A stretch of 64,000 bases of DNA from Andreprevotia lacus DSM 23236 (GTDB lineage: Bacteria > Pseudomonadota > Gammaproteobacteria > Burkholderiales > Chitinibacteraceae): the NCBI RefSeq assembly GCF_900176275.1, contig NZ_FWXD01000006.1, positions 111,610-175,609 on the forward strand, given 5' to 3'. Of this stretch, positions 9,313 to 18,315 are shown piece by piece (within the stretch, counting starts at the first letter, position 1; every line of letters begins with the position of its first letter). Under the pieces are notes generated by a model. It saw nothing but the letters and a program-made list of their open reading frames with translations. It had not been told where the DNA came from and did no database searches. The translations under genes and the position numbers were made by a program.

Positions 9313-9522
9313 TTACCGTTCGTCGCTGCTTGAGTCTTGGGTTTTTTGTATCCCGTCCCCATTTGGGCGCTCCTTTTGAGGTGCGTCATCGTCATGAAGG
9401 ATGCGGTAAGCGGGGCCTTCAAGGTCGTCAAACTGGCCGCCCTTGACGGACCACCAGAAAATGGCGCCCACCACGAAAATCAGCAGAACCGATAGCGGTA
9501 TCAGCAGGTACAGGCTTTCCAT
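9313..9522 (-). CDS. ccoS: cbb3 oxidase maturation protein CcoS
   Basis: The 69-residue protein has one N-terminal membrane helix (about residues 4-25), then FWWSVKGGQFDDLEGPAYRI, the diagnostic CcoS signature, and a hydrophilic tail. CcoS is needed for cofactor insertion into cbb3 oxidase. Its ATG directly follows the ccoI stop (TGAATG), so the two genes are coupled. The tail after the signature is polar and probably unstructured. Confidence 0.94.
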   Translation of the reverse strand: MESLYLLIPLSVLLIFVVGAIFWWSVKGGQFDDLEGPAYRILHDDDAPQKERPNGDGIQKTQDSSSDER

Positions 9523-11940
9523 TCAGCGCGCTCCGGAGCGAACAAGTCGCAAGGCATTCAGGACCACCAGCAGCGAGCTGCTGGCCATACCCAGGCTGGC
9601 CAGCCACGGCGTAACCAGACCAGCGAGTGCCAGCGGTAGCGCAATCAAGTTGTAGCCTAGTGCCCAAGTCAGATTTTGTCGGATGATCCGACGGGTGGCC
9701 GTTGCCACGTGCAAGGCTTGCGTAATGGTGCTCAGCCGGTTTTCCAGCAGCACCGCATCGCCGCTGGCCTGAGCGACATCGACGCCATTGGCCATGGCAA
9801 TCGAAATGTCGGCGGCGGCCAGGACCGGGGCATCGTTCACGCCGTCGCCCACCATCAATACCCGCGCACCATCACGTTGTAACTGCTGCAGATACGCCAG
9901 TTTGTCGGACGGGGTGGCCTCGGCACGCACATGGTTGATGCCGATCTGCGTGGCGACCTCATCCGCCTTGGTCTGTCGGTCGCCACTGAGCAGATGTACC
10001 TGTTTGCCAGCCTGCTGCAATGCGGCCACCGTGGCGGCGGCATCGTCGCGCAGCGCATCGGCAACGACAAAGCCGGCCAGCCAGCGCTGTGCGTCAACCA
10101 GATAGATCGCCCCTGGCATCAATTCGGCCGGTGCAGGCCCGTGGCAATGCTGCGCGACAAAACTGGCATGGCCTATGGCATGTGGTACACCGTCGATCAG
10201 GCCGGTCAGCCCGCCGCCGGGGTGGTTGTGAATCTCGCTGGCGGTCCATGAGGTCGAGCTACGGAAGGCCAGCGCCAGCGGGTGTTCAGAGGCGTGCTCA
10301 AGCGCAGCTGCGCGGGCCAGCCCGTCCTGTGCGGTCATGGCAAGGGGGATGGTTTGCGTCAATGATGGCGTACCCAGGGTCAGCGTGCCGGTCTTGTCGA
10401 ATACCACGTCGCTGACGTGTGCCAGTCCGGCCAGCGCATGGCCGCGCGACACCAGCAAGCCCAACTGTGCCAGCCGCCCGGTGGCCGCCGTCAGTGCCAC
10501 TGGCGTAGCCAGCGAAAGGGCGCATGGGCAGGAAATCACCAGCACGGCAATCGCAATGGGGAGCGCATGCGCCGGGTCATGCCAATGCCAGAACAGCCAG
10601 GCGGCAAGTGCCACCAGCAGCAGCGCGGCAACGAAGCCACCAGCAATACGGTCGGCCTGCTCGGCGATACGCGGCTTTTCTGCCAGCGCGCGATCCAGTA
10701 GTCGCACAATCCCGGCTAGCCGTGTTTGCTCGCCGGTAGCGTCGATCTGCACCACGAGGGGCGAACTGCCGTTGATGCTGCCACCAACCACCTTGCTGCC
10801 GGCCTGTTTGCTCACCGGGGCACTCTCGCCGGTCAATAGGGCCTCGTTGGCTGCGCTCTGGCCTTCAAGCACGATGCCATCAGCGGCAAAGGTTTCGCCG
10901 GCACGCACCAGTACCACGTCACCTGCCTGCAGGTGGCCGACTGCCACTTCGCGGCTGTCGCGCGCCGGCCAGTCCGGCAAATGGTGAGCAAATGCCGGCG
11001 TGAGCTTGACCAGCCGCTCCAGCGCAGCGCCAGCGCGCAGGCGGGCGGCTTGCTCCAGATAACGGCCGCCCAGCAGCAGGAAAACGAACATGCCGACCGA
11101 ATCGAAGTAAATCGCGCCATGACCGGTGAGCAGGCTGTAGCTGCTGGCAATGAAGGCCGCCAGTACGCCGATGCTGACCGGCAGATCCATGCCGGTCCGC
11201 CCCAGCCTGAGATCACGCCACGCCGAGCGATAAAAGGGCAGGCTGCTGAACAGCACGACCGGCAGCGTCATGGCAAAGCTGGCGATATTGAGCAGCAGCA
11301 ACCACTTGGCATCGATATTCCCCTCGCCCGTCAGGTAAACCGGCACGGTAAACATCATCACCTGCATCATCGACAGGCCGGCGATCCACAGGCGCAGCAA
11401 GGCGGACTTGCGTGCCTTCTCGCGTGCCTGCTCTTGCCGCGCCTGGTCGTAGGGCTGCGCCTGATAACCAATGGCTGCAACGGCGTTGAGGATGGTCGAC
11501 AGCTGGGTCTGCGTGGCATCCCAGCGTACACGGGCGCGATGGCTGGTGTAGTTGATGCTGACACCCAGCACGCCGGGCAGGCGGCCGATCTGGCGTTCGT
11601 TGAGCCAGATGCAGGCGGCGCAGGTGATGCCTTCGATCAGTAGCGCGGCTTCGCGTTCGTTTTCGGCGGCATGCACAAAACTTTGCTGCAGCCCGGGATC
11701 GTCGTAGAGTTGTAATTGTTGCCGCAATTCGTCCGGCAGCGGCTGTGCACGTGCCGCGGGTTGCTCGCGTTGGGCGTAGTAGGCATCAAGGCCGGCGTCG
11801 ATGATGCTCTGGGCTACCGCTTCGCAACCTGCGCAACAAGCGGGCTGAGTAGTGGTCCGGTAGTGGATCTGGAACGAGGTGTCGGGTGGTACTGGCTCGC
11901 CGCAATGAAAGCAGGCGGTTGCGGCGGTTGTGGCAATCAT
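9523..11940 (-). CDS. ccoI: Copper-translocating P-type ATPase CcoI (FixI)
   Basis: The 805-residue P1B-ATPase has an N-terminal Cys-rich region (CFHCGE and CCAGCEAV), a heavy-metal domain with TCAACIW, eight predicted helices, the metal-transport motif SCPCALSLATP, the phosphorylation site DKTGTLT and the hinge GDGVNDAPVL. CcoI exports copper toward the periplasm for CuB insertion into CcoN rather than for detoxification. The N-terminal Cys-rich extension and the adjoining ccoS separate it from generic CopA. It reads into ccoS without a gap. Confidence 0.95.
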   Translation of the reverse strand: MIATTAATACFHCGEPVPPDTSFQIHYRTTTQPACCAGCEAVAQSIIDAGLDAYYAQREQPAARAQPLPDELRQQLQLYDDPGLQQSFVHAAENEREAALLIEGITCAACIWLNERQIGRLPGVLGVSINYTSHRARVRWDATQTQLSTILNAVAAIGYQAQPYDQARQEQAREKARKSALLRLWIAGLSMMQVMMFTVPVYLTGEGNIDAKWLLLLNIASFAMTLPVVLFSSLPFYRSAWRDLRLGRTGMDLPVSIGVLAAFIASSYSLLTGHGAIYFDSVGMFVFLLLGGRYLEQAARLRAGAALERLVKLTPAFAHHLPDWPARDSREVAVGHLQAGDVVLVRAGETFAADGIVLEGQSAANEALLTGESAPVSKQAGSKVVGGSINGSSPLVVQIDATGEQTRLAGIVRLLDRALAEKPRIAEQADRIAGGFVAALLLVALAAWLFWHWHDPAHALPIAIAVLVISCPCALSLATPVALTAATGRLAQLGLLVSRGHALAGLAHVSDVVFDKTGTLTLGTPSLTQTIPLAMTAQDGLARAAALEHASEHPLALAFRSSTSWTASEIHNHPGGGLTGLIDGVPHAIGHASFVAQHCHGPAPAELMPGAIYLVDAQRWLAGFVVADALRDDAAATVAALQQAGKQVHLLSGDRQTKADEVATQIGINHVRAEATPSDKLAYLQQLQRDGARVLMVGDGVNDAPVLAAADISIAMANGVDVAQASGDAVLLENRLSTITQALHVATATRRIIRQNLTWALGYNLIALPLALAGLVTPWLASLGMASSSLLVVLNALRLVRSGAR

Positions 11941-12033
11941 GTCGCCATTTTACCGTCGATCCAGTGCTTGCGCTTGCGGTGCATCAAACGTTTGCCTAGA
12001 TTGGCAGGCATTCAACAATATCAGGATTTTGCC

Positions 12034-12489
12034 ATGAAGCCGATTCTTGCCGTTTTACTGCTTTGCCTGGCGGGGCTGGCCAGTGCCGAGGTTTACAAAT
12101 GGAAGGATGCTGACGGCAATTGGCATTATTCCGATCAGCCGCCGCCTGGGGCAGACAAGAACAAGGCCAAGGTGCTGGACATCAAGGATCAACCGGTCAA
12201 TTCGGTGCCTGCCAAGGCCAAGGTTGCATCGGGGGCCGCAGAGGGGCTTGAGAAGGGCGGCAAGAAGGCTTCCGCTGTTGCAGCATCGGATAGCAAGCCG
12301 GTCAAGAAATATGATGAGGCTGCCTGCAATGCAGCTCAAACGCGCCTGCATTTCTTGCAAGGTGCGAATAAAATGCGCAATCAGAACGAGAAGGGTATGA
12401 CGGAATTTCTGCCTGCGGCCAAGAAAGCTGAAGAAATCTCCAAGGCGCAACAGCAGATTGAAGAGAGCTGCGGCGGGGGCGGCAATTGA
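12034..12489 (+). CDS. DUF4124 domain-containing exported protein
   Basis: The 151-residue protein has a signal peptide (MKPILAVLLLCLAGLASA). A DUF4124 domain of about 40 residues follows, opening with EVYKWKDADGNWHYSDQPPP. The rest is Lys/Ala-rich and ends in a helical segment and a C-terminal CGGGGN. DUF4124 proteins are common, uncharacterised periplasmic proteins in Proteobacteria. The ATG at 12034 is preferred because the signal peptide starts there. A bidirectional terminator follows. Confidence 0.85.
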   Translation: MKPILAVLLLCLAGLASAEVYKWKDADGNWHYSDQPPPGADKNKAKVLDIKDQPVNSVPAKAKVASGAAEGLEKGGKKASAVAASDSKPVKKYDEAACNAAQTRLHFLQGANKMRNQNEKGMTEFLPAAKKAEEISKAQQQIEESCGGGGN

Positions 12490-12508
12490 TAGCATTCAGT
12501 CATTCAGA

Positions 12509-12534
12509 AAAACCGGCCTGCTGGCCGGTTTTTT
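12509..12534. terminator. Bidirectional terminator between convergent genes
   Basis: An 8-bp GC-rich stem (AACCGGCC / GGCCGGTT) with a 4-base loop has T-runs on both sides. It serves the DUF4124 gene on plus and rnfH on minus. Confidence 0.85.
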
Positions 12535-12851
12535 CATGTCTGCTCGTCGCGCCCCGCGCCCATGGTCCTGCCCTCGGCAACGCGCTGGCGCCTTACTTCC
12601 TTGGGGTCGGCCAGCAAGGGGCGATAAACCTCGACGCGATCACCGTCGCGCAGCGTAGCATCGTGTTTGCACGCCTTGCCAAAGATGCCGATGCGCAAGG
12701 CCGTGCCTTGCAAGGCTGGCACCAGTTCAAACAATCCGCTGGCCTGCAGTGCCTGTTCGGCCGTGCTGCCGGCGGGCAGGGTCAGTGGCAGCAGCCATTG
12801 TCGGGCTGGCGTGGCGTAGGCGACCTCTACCCGGATCTGGTCATCAGCCAT
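12534..12851 (-). CDS. rnfH: RnfH family protein
   Basis: The 105-residue protein has the beta-grasp RnfH/UPF0125 pattern: IRVEVAYATP at the start, a middle LRIGIFGKAC and GDRVEVYRPLLADPKEVRR near the end. The function is unknown; the name comes from linkage to rnf genes elsewhere. The start at 12851 overlaps the ratA stop by 8 bases, and the ratA-rnfH pair is widely conserved in Proteobacteria. An upstream in-frame start at 12887 is possible but would lengthen the overlap. Confidence 0.88.
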   Translation of the reverse strand: MADDQIRVEVAYATPARQWLLPLTLPAGSTAEQALQASGLFELVPALQGTALRIGIFGKACKHDATLRDGDRVEVYRPLLADPKEVRRQRVAEGRTMGAGRDEQT

Positions 12852-13272
12852 GGCGGCGGTCAGCCTCCTTGATGAAGCAATCGACAAAGGTGCCGGTAAT
12901 TTTGCCGAACACCGGCCCGATCAGGGTTTCAAACGTGCGGCTCTGAAACTGGTAATCCAGCTCGAATTCGATCTTGCAGGCGTCTTCCATCAGCGGCGTG
13001 AAGCGCCAGATGCCCTCGAAATGCTGGAATGGCCCATCGACCAGTTGCATGTCGATTTCATTGCCCTGCGTGCGGTTGCGGGTGCGGAAATGGGATTTGA
13101 CGCGCAGGAAGTCGATGCGCACCGTGGCTTCCAGCGTGTCGTCGCCGCGTTCGTGGATCTCGACGCCGCCACACCAGGGCAGGAACTTCGGATAGTCCTC
13201 GACACGGTCGACCAAGGCTTTCATCAGCTCGGCAGAGTGGGTCACCAGAACGGTTTTGCGGATGGACTGCAT
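12844..13272 (-). CDS. ratA: RatA / COQ10-like START-domain protein
   Basis: The 142-residue START-fold protein has the family features SAELMKALVDRVEDYPKF, the central DFLRVKSHFRTRN and the end FVDCFIKEADRR. Homologs include yeast Coq10, which binds ubiquinone, and E. coli RatA, described as an inhibitor of 70S assembly. Which role holds here cannot be told from sequence. It overlaps rnfH. The usual divergent neighbour smpB is missing; dnaB lies there instead. Confidence 0.88.
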   Translation of the reverse strand: MQSIRKTVLVTHSAELMKALVDRVEDYPKFLPWCGGVEIHERGDDTLEATVRIDFLRVKSHFRTRNRTQGNEIDMQLVDGPFQHFEGIWRFTPLMEDACKIEFELDYQFQSRTFETLIGPVFGKITGTFVDCFIKEADRRHG

Positions 13273-13304
13273 AGAGCGACGTTAAGGCCGGCGCGGAAAA
13301 AGGC

Positions 13305-13310
13305 TAGAAT
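13305..13310 (+). promoter_or_regulatory. Candidate -10 element of dnaB
   Basis: TAGAAT followed by a GC-rich stretch lies 33 bases before the dnaB ATG. The -35 region (TTAAGG at 13282-13287, 17-base spacer) is a weak match. Confidence 0.5.
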
Positions 13311-13343
13311 GAGCGCCTTCCCCGGAACAAGCCAGTTTGGAAA

Positions 13344-14762
13344 ATGACGGAGCATCCTATCGCCGCTGATGACAAGGCGCAACTCGCAAGCCTGCGCCTG
13401 CCGCCCCACTCGCTCGAAGCCGAGCAATCAGTGCTGGGTGGTTTGCTGCTGGAAAATTCCGCCTTCGACCGCGTCGCCGACGTAGTGACCGAGGCCGATT
13501 TCTATCGCGATGACCACCGCCGCATCTGGCAACACATCACCAAGCTGATCGAGCACAACCGCCCGGCCGACGTCATCACCGTGGCCGAATCGCTGGATAA
13601 CGCCAACGAGCTCGATTACGTGGGTGGCCTCGCGTATCTGGGCATGCTGGCGGCCAACACGCCGTCAGCGGCCAATATCCGCCGCTATGCCGAAATCGTG
13701 CGCGAAAAATCGGTAATGCGGCAGCTGGCCACGGTCGGCACCGATATTGCCGATGCGGCCTATAACCCCAACGGGCGTGAGCCGGCCCAGTTGCTGGACG
13801 AGGCCGAATCCAAGGTATTCCAGATCGCCGAGCAATCGGCGAAGGGCAAGCAGGGCTTCATTGCCATGCCGCCCATTCTGAAGGAAATCGTCGAGCGCAT
13901 CGATTACCTGTACAAGCAGGACAACCCGTCCGAGGTCACCGGTATTGCCACTGGCTTCATGGACCTCGACAAGATGACGTCCGGCCTGCAAAAAGGCGAC
14001 CTCATCATCGTGGCCGGTCGCCCGTCCATGGGCAAAACGGCGTTTTCGGTGAACATTGCCGAACACGTTGGCTGTGAGCTGAAGCTGCCGGTGGCCATCT
14101 TCTCGATGGAAATGGGCGCCTCGCAGCTGGGCATGCGTATGGTGGGTTCGATCGGCAAGATCGACATGCACAAGCTCAAGACCGGCCGTTTTGAAGACGA
14201 GGACTGGATGAAGTTGACCCACGCGGTGGGCAAACTCTCCGAAGCGCCGATTTTCATCGAGGAGACCGGCGCGCTGACAGCGCTGGACCTGCGCACCCGC
14301 GCGCGCCGGCTGGCGCGGCAGGTGGGGGGCCAGCTTGGCCTGATCGTGATCGACTACATCCAGCTCATGGCCGGCCGCGCCGGTGGCAAGGATCAGAACC
14401 GCGCCAGCGAAGTGAGTGAAATCTCGCGCTCGCTCAAGGCGCTGGCCAAGGAGCTGCAGGTGCCCATCATTGCGCTGTCGCAGCTGTCCCGCCAGGTTGA
14501 GCAGCGTACCGACAAGCGCCCGATGATGTCCGACTTGCGCGAATCAGGCGCCATCGAACAGGATGCCGACTTGATCATGTTCATGTACCGCGATGAGTAC
14601 TACAACCCCGATTCGAACATGAAGGGTTTGGCTGAGTGTATTTTGGGCAAGCACCGTAACGGCCCGGTGGGCAAGGTGCCGCTGCAGTTCCAGGGGATGT
14701 ATTCGCGCTTCAACAATGCACTGATCCGGCCTGAGGGCTGGTCGTCCGATCTGGAGTCCTGA
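13344..14762 (+). CDS. dnaB: Replicative DNA helicase DnaB
   Basis: The 472-residue hexameric helicase has an N-terminal DnaG-interacting domain (PPHSLEAEQSVLGGLLLEN) and a RecA-like ATPase core with Walker A GRPSMGKTA near residue 225. Walker B is LIVIDYIQLM, and DLRESGAIEQDADLIMFMYR is the arginine-finger region. It unwinds the replication fork. There is no intein or insertion. Only two bases separate its stop from the small cupin gene that follows. Confidence 0.98.
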   Translation: MTEHPIAADDKAQLASLRLPPHSLEAEQSVLGGLLLENSAFDRVADVVTEADFYRDDHRRIWQHITKLIEHNRPADVITVAESLDNANELDYVGGLAYLGMLAANTPSAANIRRYAEIVREKSVMRQLATVGTDIADAAYNPNGREPAQLLDEAESKVFQIAEQSAKGKQGFIAMPPILKEIVERIDYLYKQDNPSEVTGIATGFMDLDKMTSGLQKGDLIIVAGRPSMGKTAFSVNIAEHVGCELKLPVAIFSMEMGASQLGMRMVGSIGKIDMHKLKTGRFEDEDWMKLTHAVGKLSEAPIFIEETGALTALDLRTRARRLARQVGGQLGLIVIDYIQLMAGRAGGKDQNRASEVSEISRSLKALAKELQVPIIALSQLSRQVEQRTDKRPMMSDLRESGAIEQDADLIMFMYRDEYYNPDSNMKGLAECILGKHRNGPVGKVPLQFQGMYSRFNNALIRPEGWSSDLES

Positions 14763-14764
14763 TC

Positions 14765-15124
14765 GTGAGCGGTATCGTGCATTTCTCGCAACAACAGATC
14801 GAACCTGCTTTCGACCATCCGCGCTCGGACAGGCTGGAAGCCGGCAACCCGCTGCGCACCACCTTCGAGCACTATGCGCGTGACGGCATCAGCAGCGGCA
14901 TCTGGTGTTGTGAAGCCGGACGCTGGCGCATCCGGTTTGCACTGAACAAGCACGAGTTCTTCAGCGTGATCCGTGGTCGCGTGCGTTTGCATGACGCAGA
15001 CGGTGCAGTGGTGGAGGTCGGGCCGGGCGAGGCCGCGGTGATCCCTGCTGGCTTTGTCGGGCAGTTTGAAGTGCTTGAGGCCGTGGAAAAGTATTTCGTC
15101 GTGGTGGAAACCACGGGTGCCTGA
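14765..15124 (+). CDS. Cupin domain-containing protein (DUF861/EutQ-like)
   Basis: The 119-residue single-domain cupin has the pattern FFSVIRGRVRLHDADG, then VGPGEAAVIPAGFVGQFEV. The GTG start at 14765 directly follows dnaB and gives the usual family length. Such cupins bind small ligands or metals and rarely have a known role; the substrate cannot be told here. It is probably cotranscribed with dnaB and ends at a terminator. Confidence 0.8.
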   Translation: MSGIVHFSQQQIEPAFDHPRSDRLEAGNPLRTTFEHYARDGISSGIWCCEAGRWRIRFALNKHEFFSVIRGRVRLHDADGAVVEVGPGEAAVIPAGFVGQFEVLEAVEKYFVVVETTGA

Positions 15125-15150
15125 CTGCTCCTCATCAAAACAGCAATGAG

Positions 15151-15175
15151 AAAGCCCGCGTTAGTGGGCTTTTTT
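15151..15175. terminator. Bidirectional terminator after the cupin gene
   Basis: A 9-bp stem (AAAGCCCGC / GTGGGCTTT, one G-T pair) with a GTTA loop is followed by T6 on plus. The opposite strand also has a T-rich end and lies just past the parA stop. Confidence 0.8.
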
Positions 15176-15189
15176 GTCGGAGCGGCCCA

Positions 15190-15966
15190 TCAGCCGTGCA
15201 GTTTTACCAGCTCGTTTTCGACCAGCTCATCCAGCAGAAAACCGAAATCCTGTGCCGCCGAGCCATTGGGCTCGATGTCGAAGACATTGCTCTGCCCGAT
15301 TACGGCTGCCTCGAACGATTCACTGTAGCGTATGCGGGTCTTGAGCACTTCGTTGTAGAAATGGCGCTGCATCTGCTTGAGCACGGCTTCGGACGCCACG
15401 CTGCCCGGCGTATGGCGGTTGAGCAGATAGCGACGCTGCTTGCGCTCGTCGAGCTTTTCCAGCCCCAGCAGGGTGCGCTCGGTCATGGCTGCGCCGTTCA
15501 AGGCCAGTGTTTCCGGCGCCACGGGCACCAGAATCAGGTCGGCAGCCAGCAGGGCGGCAAAGCTCAGTACGCCCAGCATGGGGCCGCAGTCGATCAGAAT
15601 GGGTGTAGAGCCGGCCAGCATCTCGGCAGTCAGGCCCAGCTTGAGGCGCCAGATATGATCGCGGTGGCGGGTGATCTGTGCATCGACCTTGGAGAGTTCC
15701 AGGTGCGACGGCACGAAGTGGATGCCGTTATCGAGTGCAACCGCCAGTTCCGACAGCGGCAGCACGCCACGGAAGAACTCGTGCACACTGTGGCGGGGTT
15801 TCTGCACCTGCTGACTGAAGCCCCAGTAGTGCGACAGGTGGGCCTGCGGGTCCAGATCGATGACGAAGGGCGCGTGGCCATTTTGTGCCATTGCGGCCGC
15901 CAGGTTTGCGGTGACTGTGGTCTTGCCGACGCCGCCTTTCTGGTTGAATACCGCAATTACCGTCAT
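15190..15966 (-). CDS. ParA-family ATPase (orphan)
   Basis: The 258-residue MinD/ParA-type ATPase has a deviant Walker A, KGGVGKTT, at residues 10-17, a switch region IDLDPQAHLSHYWG and ILIDCGPMLG. The start at 15966 was chosen because the ATPase fold opens with MTVIAVFNQ; the longer upstream frame looks non-coding. No ParB or parS partner is adjacent. Such orphan ParAs position cargo such as chemoreceptor arrays, plasmids or cell-pole proteins; the cargo here is unknown. Confidence 0.85.
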   Translation of the reverse strand: MTVIAVFNQKGGVGKTTVTANLAAAMAQNGHAPFVIDLDPQAHLSHYWGFSQQVQKPRHSVHEFFRGVLPLSELAVALDNGIHFVPSHLELSKVDAQITRHRDHIWRLKLGLTAEMLAGSTPILIDCGPMLGVLSFAALLAADLILVPVAPETLALNGAAMTERTLLGLEKLDERKQRRYLLNRHTPGSVASEAVLKQMQRHFYNEVLKTRIRYSESFEAAVIGQSNVFDIEPNGSAAQDFGFLLDELVENELVKLHG

Positions 15967-16210
15967 GCTCTTGTGCCCATCCTGTTCTCCCGTGCCGGAT
16001 GGTACAGCAGGCGAGCGGGTGCGGGTATCGCTTTGCGCCGTCCGACAGCTGACAGGCCGTCGAGCTTGCATGAGAAAAATGCGCTAACCATGTGGCCCGT
16101 TTGGGTTTTATCCCAGTAGCGACTGTTGCACGAAGGTGACGCTCCCGATGGACGGCAGATGATGCCGGCGTGTGCCCCGGAATTCGTTCGATGTGTCAAT
16201 CAGGTAGCCG

Positions 16211-16245
16211 ATAACATTCCGCATGCAATGCATGCGGAATGTTAT
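16211..16245. repeat. Perfect 16-bp inverted repeat in the phoH-parA gap
   Basis: ATAACATTCCGCATGC and its exact complement flank the loop AAT. It lies 14 bases past the stop of the PhoH gene. There is no T-run on either side, so it is not a classical terminator. The remaining bases of the 293-base gap (15967-16259) show nothing else I can name. Confidence 0.75.
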
Positions 16246-16259
16246 TCAAGATATTGATA

Positions 16260-17663
16260 TCAAAGAACTTCTGCGGCGTGATCGGCCAGGCGAGAGCGCT
16301 CGCCGCGCTGCAAGGTAACGTGGCCGCCGTGCGCCCAGCCCTTGAAGCGATCAACCACGAAAGTCAGGCCCGACGAACCTTCGGTGAGGTAGGGCGTATC
16401 GATCTGGCTGATGTTGCCGAGGCACACCACCTTGGTGCCGGGGCCGGCACGGGTGATCAGTGTCTTCATCTGCTTGGGGGTCAGGTTCTGCGCCTCGTCG
16501 ATGATGAGGAACTTGTTGAGGAAGGTGCGCCCGCGCATGAAGTTGAGTGACTTCACCTTGATCCTGGAGCGGATCAGGTCACGCGTTGCGGCACGGCCCC
16601 AGTCTCCAGCCTCGGCATCGGTCTGGTTGAGCACGTCGAGGTTGTCTTCCAGCGCGCCCATCCAGGGCTGCATTTTTTCCTCTTCGGTGCCGGGCAGGAA
16701 GCCGATGTCTTCGCCCACCGGCACGGTCACGCGGGTCATGATGATCTCGGTGTAGATCTTCGATTCCAGCGTTTGTACCAGCCCGGCTGCCAGCGTGAGC
16801 AAGGTCTTGCCGGTGCCGGCCTGGCCCAGCAGTGACACAAAGTCGATATCCGGGTTCATCAGCAGGTTGAGCGCAAAGTTCTGCTCGCGGTTGCGTGCCG
16901 TCACGCCCCAGATGGCGTTCTTGCTGTGGCTGTAGTCCTTCAGGCTCTCAAACGTGGCGCTCTTGCCCTCGACCTGGGTCACGCGGGCGGCAAACGGTTC
17001 GCCGTTCTGATAGAGCAACTGGTTCAGGTGCAGGTCGGGACAGTCCGGACCTTTCACGCGCCAGTAGCTCTTGCCGCCTTCCTGCCAGCTTTGCAGGTCC
17101 TTGCCGTTGCGCTCCCAGAACGCCTGGTCGATCTCGCGGATGCCGGTGTAGAGCAGGTCGGTGTCTTCCAGCACCTTGTCGTTGAAGTAGTCTTCAGCCG
17201 ACAGGCCCATGGCACGCGCCTTGATGCGCATATTGATGTCTTTCGACACCAGGATGACCTGGCGCTTGGGCTGCATCTGCTGCAGGTGGTGCAGCACGCC
17301 CAGGATCTGGTTGTCGGCCTTGCCCATCGGCAATTGCGACGGCAGTACGCTGGTGATGGCCTCGGTCTGCAGGAACAGACGACCAGTGGCCTGGCCCTTG
17401 CTGGGGGCCTCCAGCGCCACGCCTTCATAGAGATCCAGTTCGCGCCCGGCGATCAGTTCTTCGATGAAGCGGCTGGTCTGCCGTGCATTACGGGCAACTT
17501 CGGTCATGCCCTTCTTGTTGTTGTCGAGCTCTTCCAGCGTCATCATCGGCAGGAAGAGATCGTGTTCCTCGAAGCGGAAAATCGAGGTCGGATCGTGCAT
17601 CAATACATTGGTATCCAGCACAAACAGCTTGCTTTCCTTGCGGGAGGATTTGCGGGCGGCCAT
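16260..17663 (-). CDS. PIN domain-PhoH ATPase fusion protein (PhoH2/YlaK type)
   Basis: The 467-residue protein has an N-terminal PIN nuclease domain ([11 protein letters not shown] near residue 14, acidic residues at EELD and in [12 protein letters not shown]) and a C-terminal PhoH-like ATPase domain with Walker [11 protein letters not shown] and Walker [12 protein letters not shown]. PhoH2 proteins are described as RNA helicase-ribonucleases of toxin-antitoxin descent. The start at 17663 was chosen over 17669 because AGGAG is then correctly spaced. It stands alone, upstream of parA. Confidence 0.92.
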   Translation of the reverse strand: MAARKSSRKESKLFVLDTNVLMHDPTSIFRFEEHDLFLPMMTLEELDNNKKGMTEVARNARQTSRFIEELIAGRELDLYEGVALEAPSKGQATGRLFLQTEAITSVLPSQLPMGKADNQILGVLHHLQQMQPKRQVILVSKDINMRIKARAMGLSAEDYFNDKVLEDTDLLYTGIREIDQAFWERNGKDLQSWQEGGKSYWRVKGPDCPDLHLNQLLYQNGEPFAARVTQVEGKSATFESLKDYSHSKNAIWGVTARNREQNFALNLLMNPDIDFVSLLGQAGTGKTLLTLAAGLVQTLESKIYTEIIMTRVTVPVGEDIGFLPGTEEEKMQPWMGALEDNLDVLNQTDAEAGDWGRAATRDLIRSRIKVKSLNFMRGRTFLNKFLIIDEAQNLTPKQMKTLITRAGPGTKVVCLGNISQIDTPYLTEGSSGLTFVVDRFKGWAHGGHVTLQRGERSRLADHAAEVL

Positions 17664-17722
17664 GAGCATACTCCTGGTTGTTGGCGGGATATCCGTGCGC
17701 GAGGCGGGCTCGCGACATGAAA

Positions 17723-17744
17723 AAAGCGGCCATGCGGCCGCTTT
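17723..17744 (-). terminator. Terminator after the Bcp-like peroxiredoxin gene
   Basis: A 9-bp stem (AAAGCGGCC / GGCCGCTTT) with a 4-base loop is followed by T-rich sequence on the minus strand. It starts one base past the peroxiredoxin stop. Confidence 0.85.
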
Positions 17745-17745
17745 C

Positions 17746-18204
17746 TCATTTCATTGTCTGTACGAAGCTCAGGACTTCATCCACGTGGCCCGGCACCTTT
17801 ACGCCGCGCCACTCCTTGACGATCTTGCCCTCCTTGTCGACGACAAAAGTGCTGCGTTCGATACCACGTACCTGCTTGCCATACATGTTCTTCAGCTTCA
17901 TCACGCCGAAGGCCTCGCACAGCGTTTCATCCGGGTCGCTGATCAGCTCAAACGGAAAACATTGCTTGGCCTTGAAGTTTTCGTGCGATTTCACGCCGTC
18001 ACGGCTCACGCCGAAGATTTTCACGCCCGCAGCAGCAAATCCGGCTTCCTTGAGGCGGAAGTCGTTGCCCTCGGTGGTGCAACCGGGGGTGCTGTCCTTG
18101 GGGTAGAAGTAGATAACGAAAGCCTGGCCTTTCAGTTGTTGCGGGTCAAAGGTCTGACCGCTGGTCATCGGCAACGAAACTGCCGGGAAGGGTTGGTTGA
18201 GCAT
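17746..18204 (-). CDS. bcp: Peroxiredoxin, Bcp/PrxQ family (1-Cys form)
   Basis: The 152-residue thiol peroxidase has the peroxidatic motif [13 protein letters not shown], the downstream [13 protein letters not shown], and the [11 protein letters not shown] and [11 protein letters not shown] motifs. It reduces peroxides in the cytoplasm. The resolving cysteine usual five residues after the peroxidatic one is replaced by Asn (CTTEGN). It must therefore work as a 1-Cys enzyme or use a distant Cys (KQCFPF or ETLCEAF). It is divergent from dcd. Confidence 0.92.
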   Translation of the reverse strand: MLNQPFPAVSLPMTSGQTFDPQQLKGQAFVIYFYPKDSTPGCTTEGNDFRLKEAGFAAAGVKIFGVSRDGVKSHENFKAKQCFPFELISDPDETLCEAFGVMKLKNMYGKQVRGIERSTFVVDKEGKIVKEWRGVKVPGHVDEVLSFVQTMK

Positions 18205-18315
18205 TGCGGGCGATTACTCCAGATGTGCGCCTTCGCTTTGATTCTCGGCAAATGTGCCGCTCTCGGCAAGGTGCTTGTACAATACGCGGCAAATTTTGAA
18301 ATTGGTGTGACATCG

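Noticed and set aside
17464-18315. Long in-frame extension upstream of dcd
   Set aside because: It runs through the divergent peroxiredoxin gene and the start at 18316 matches the family N-terminus.
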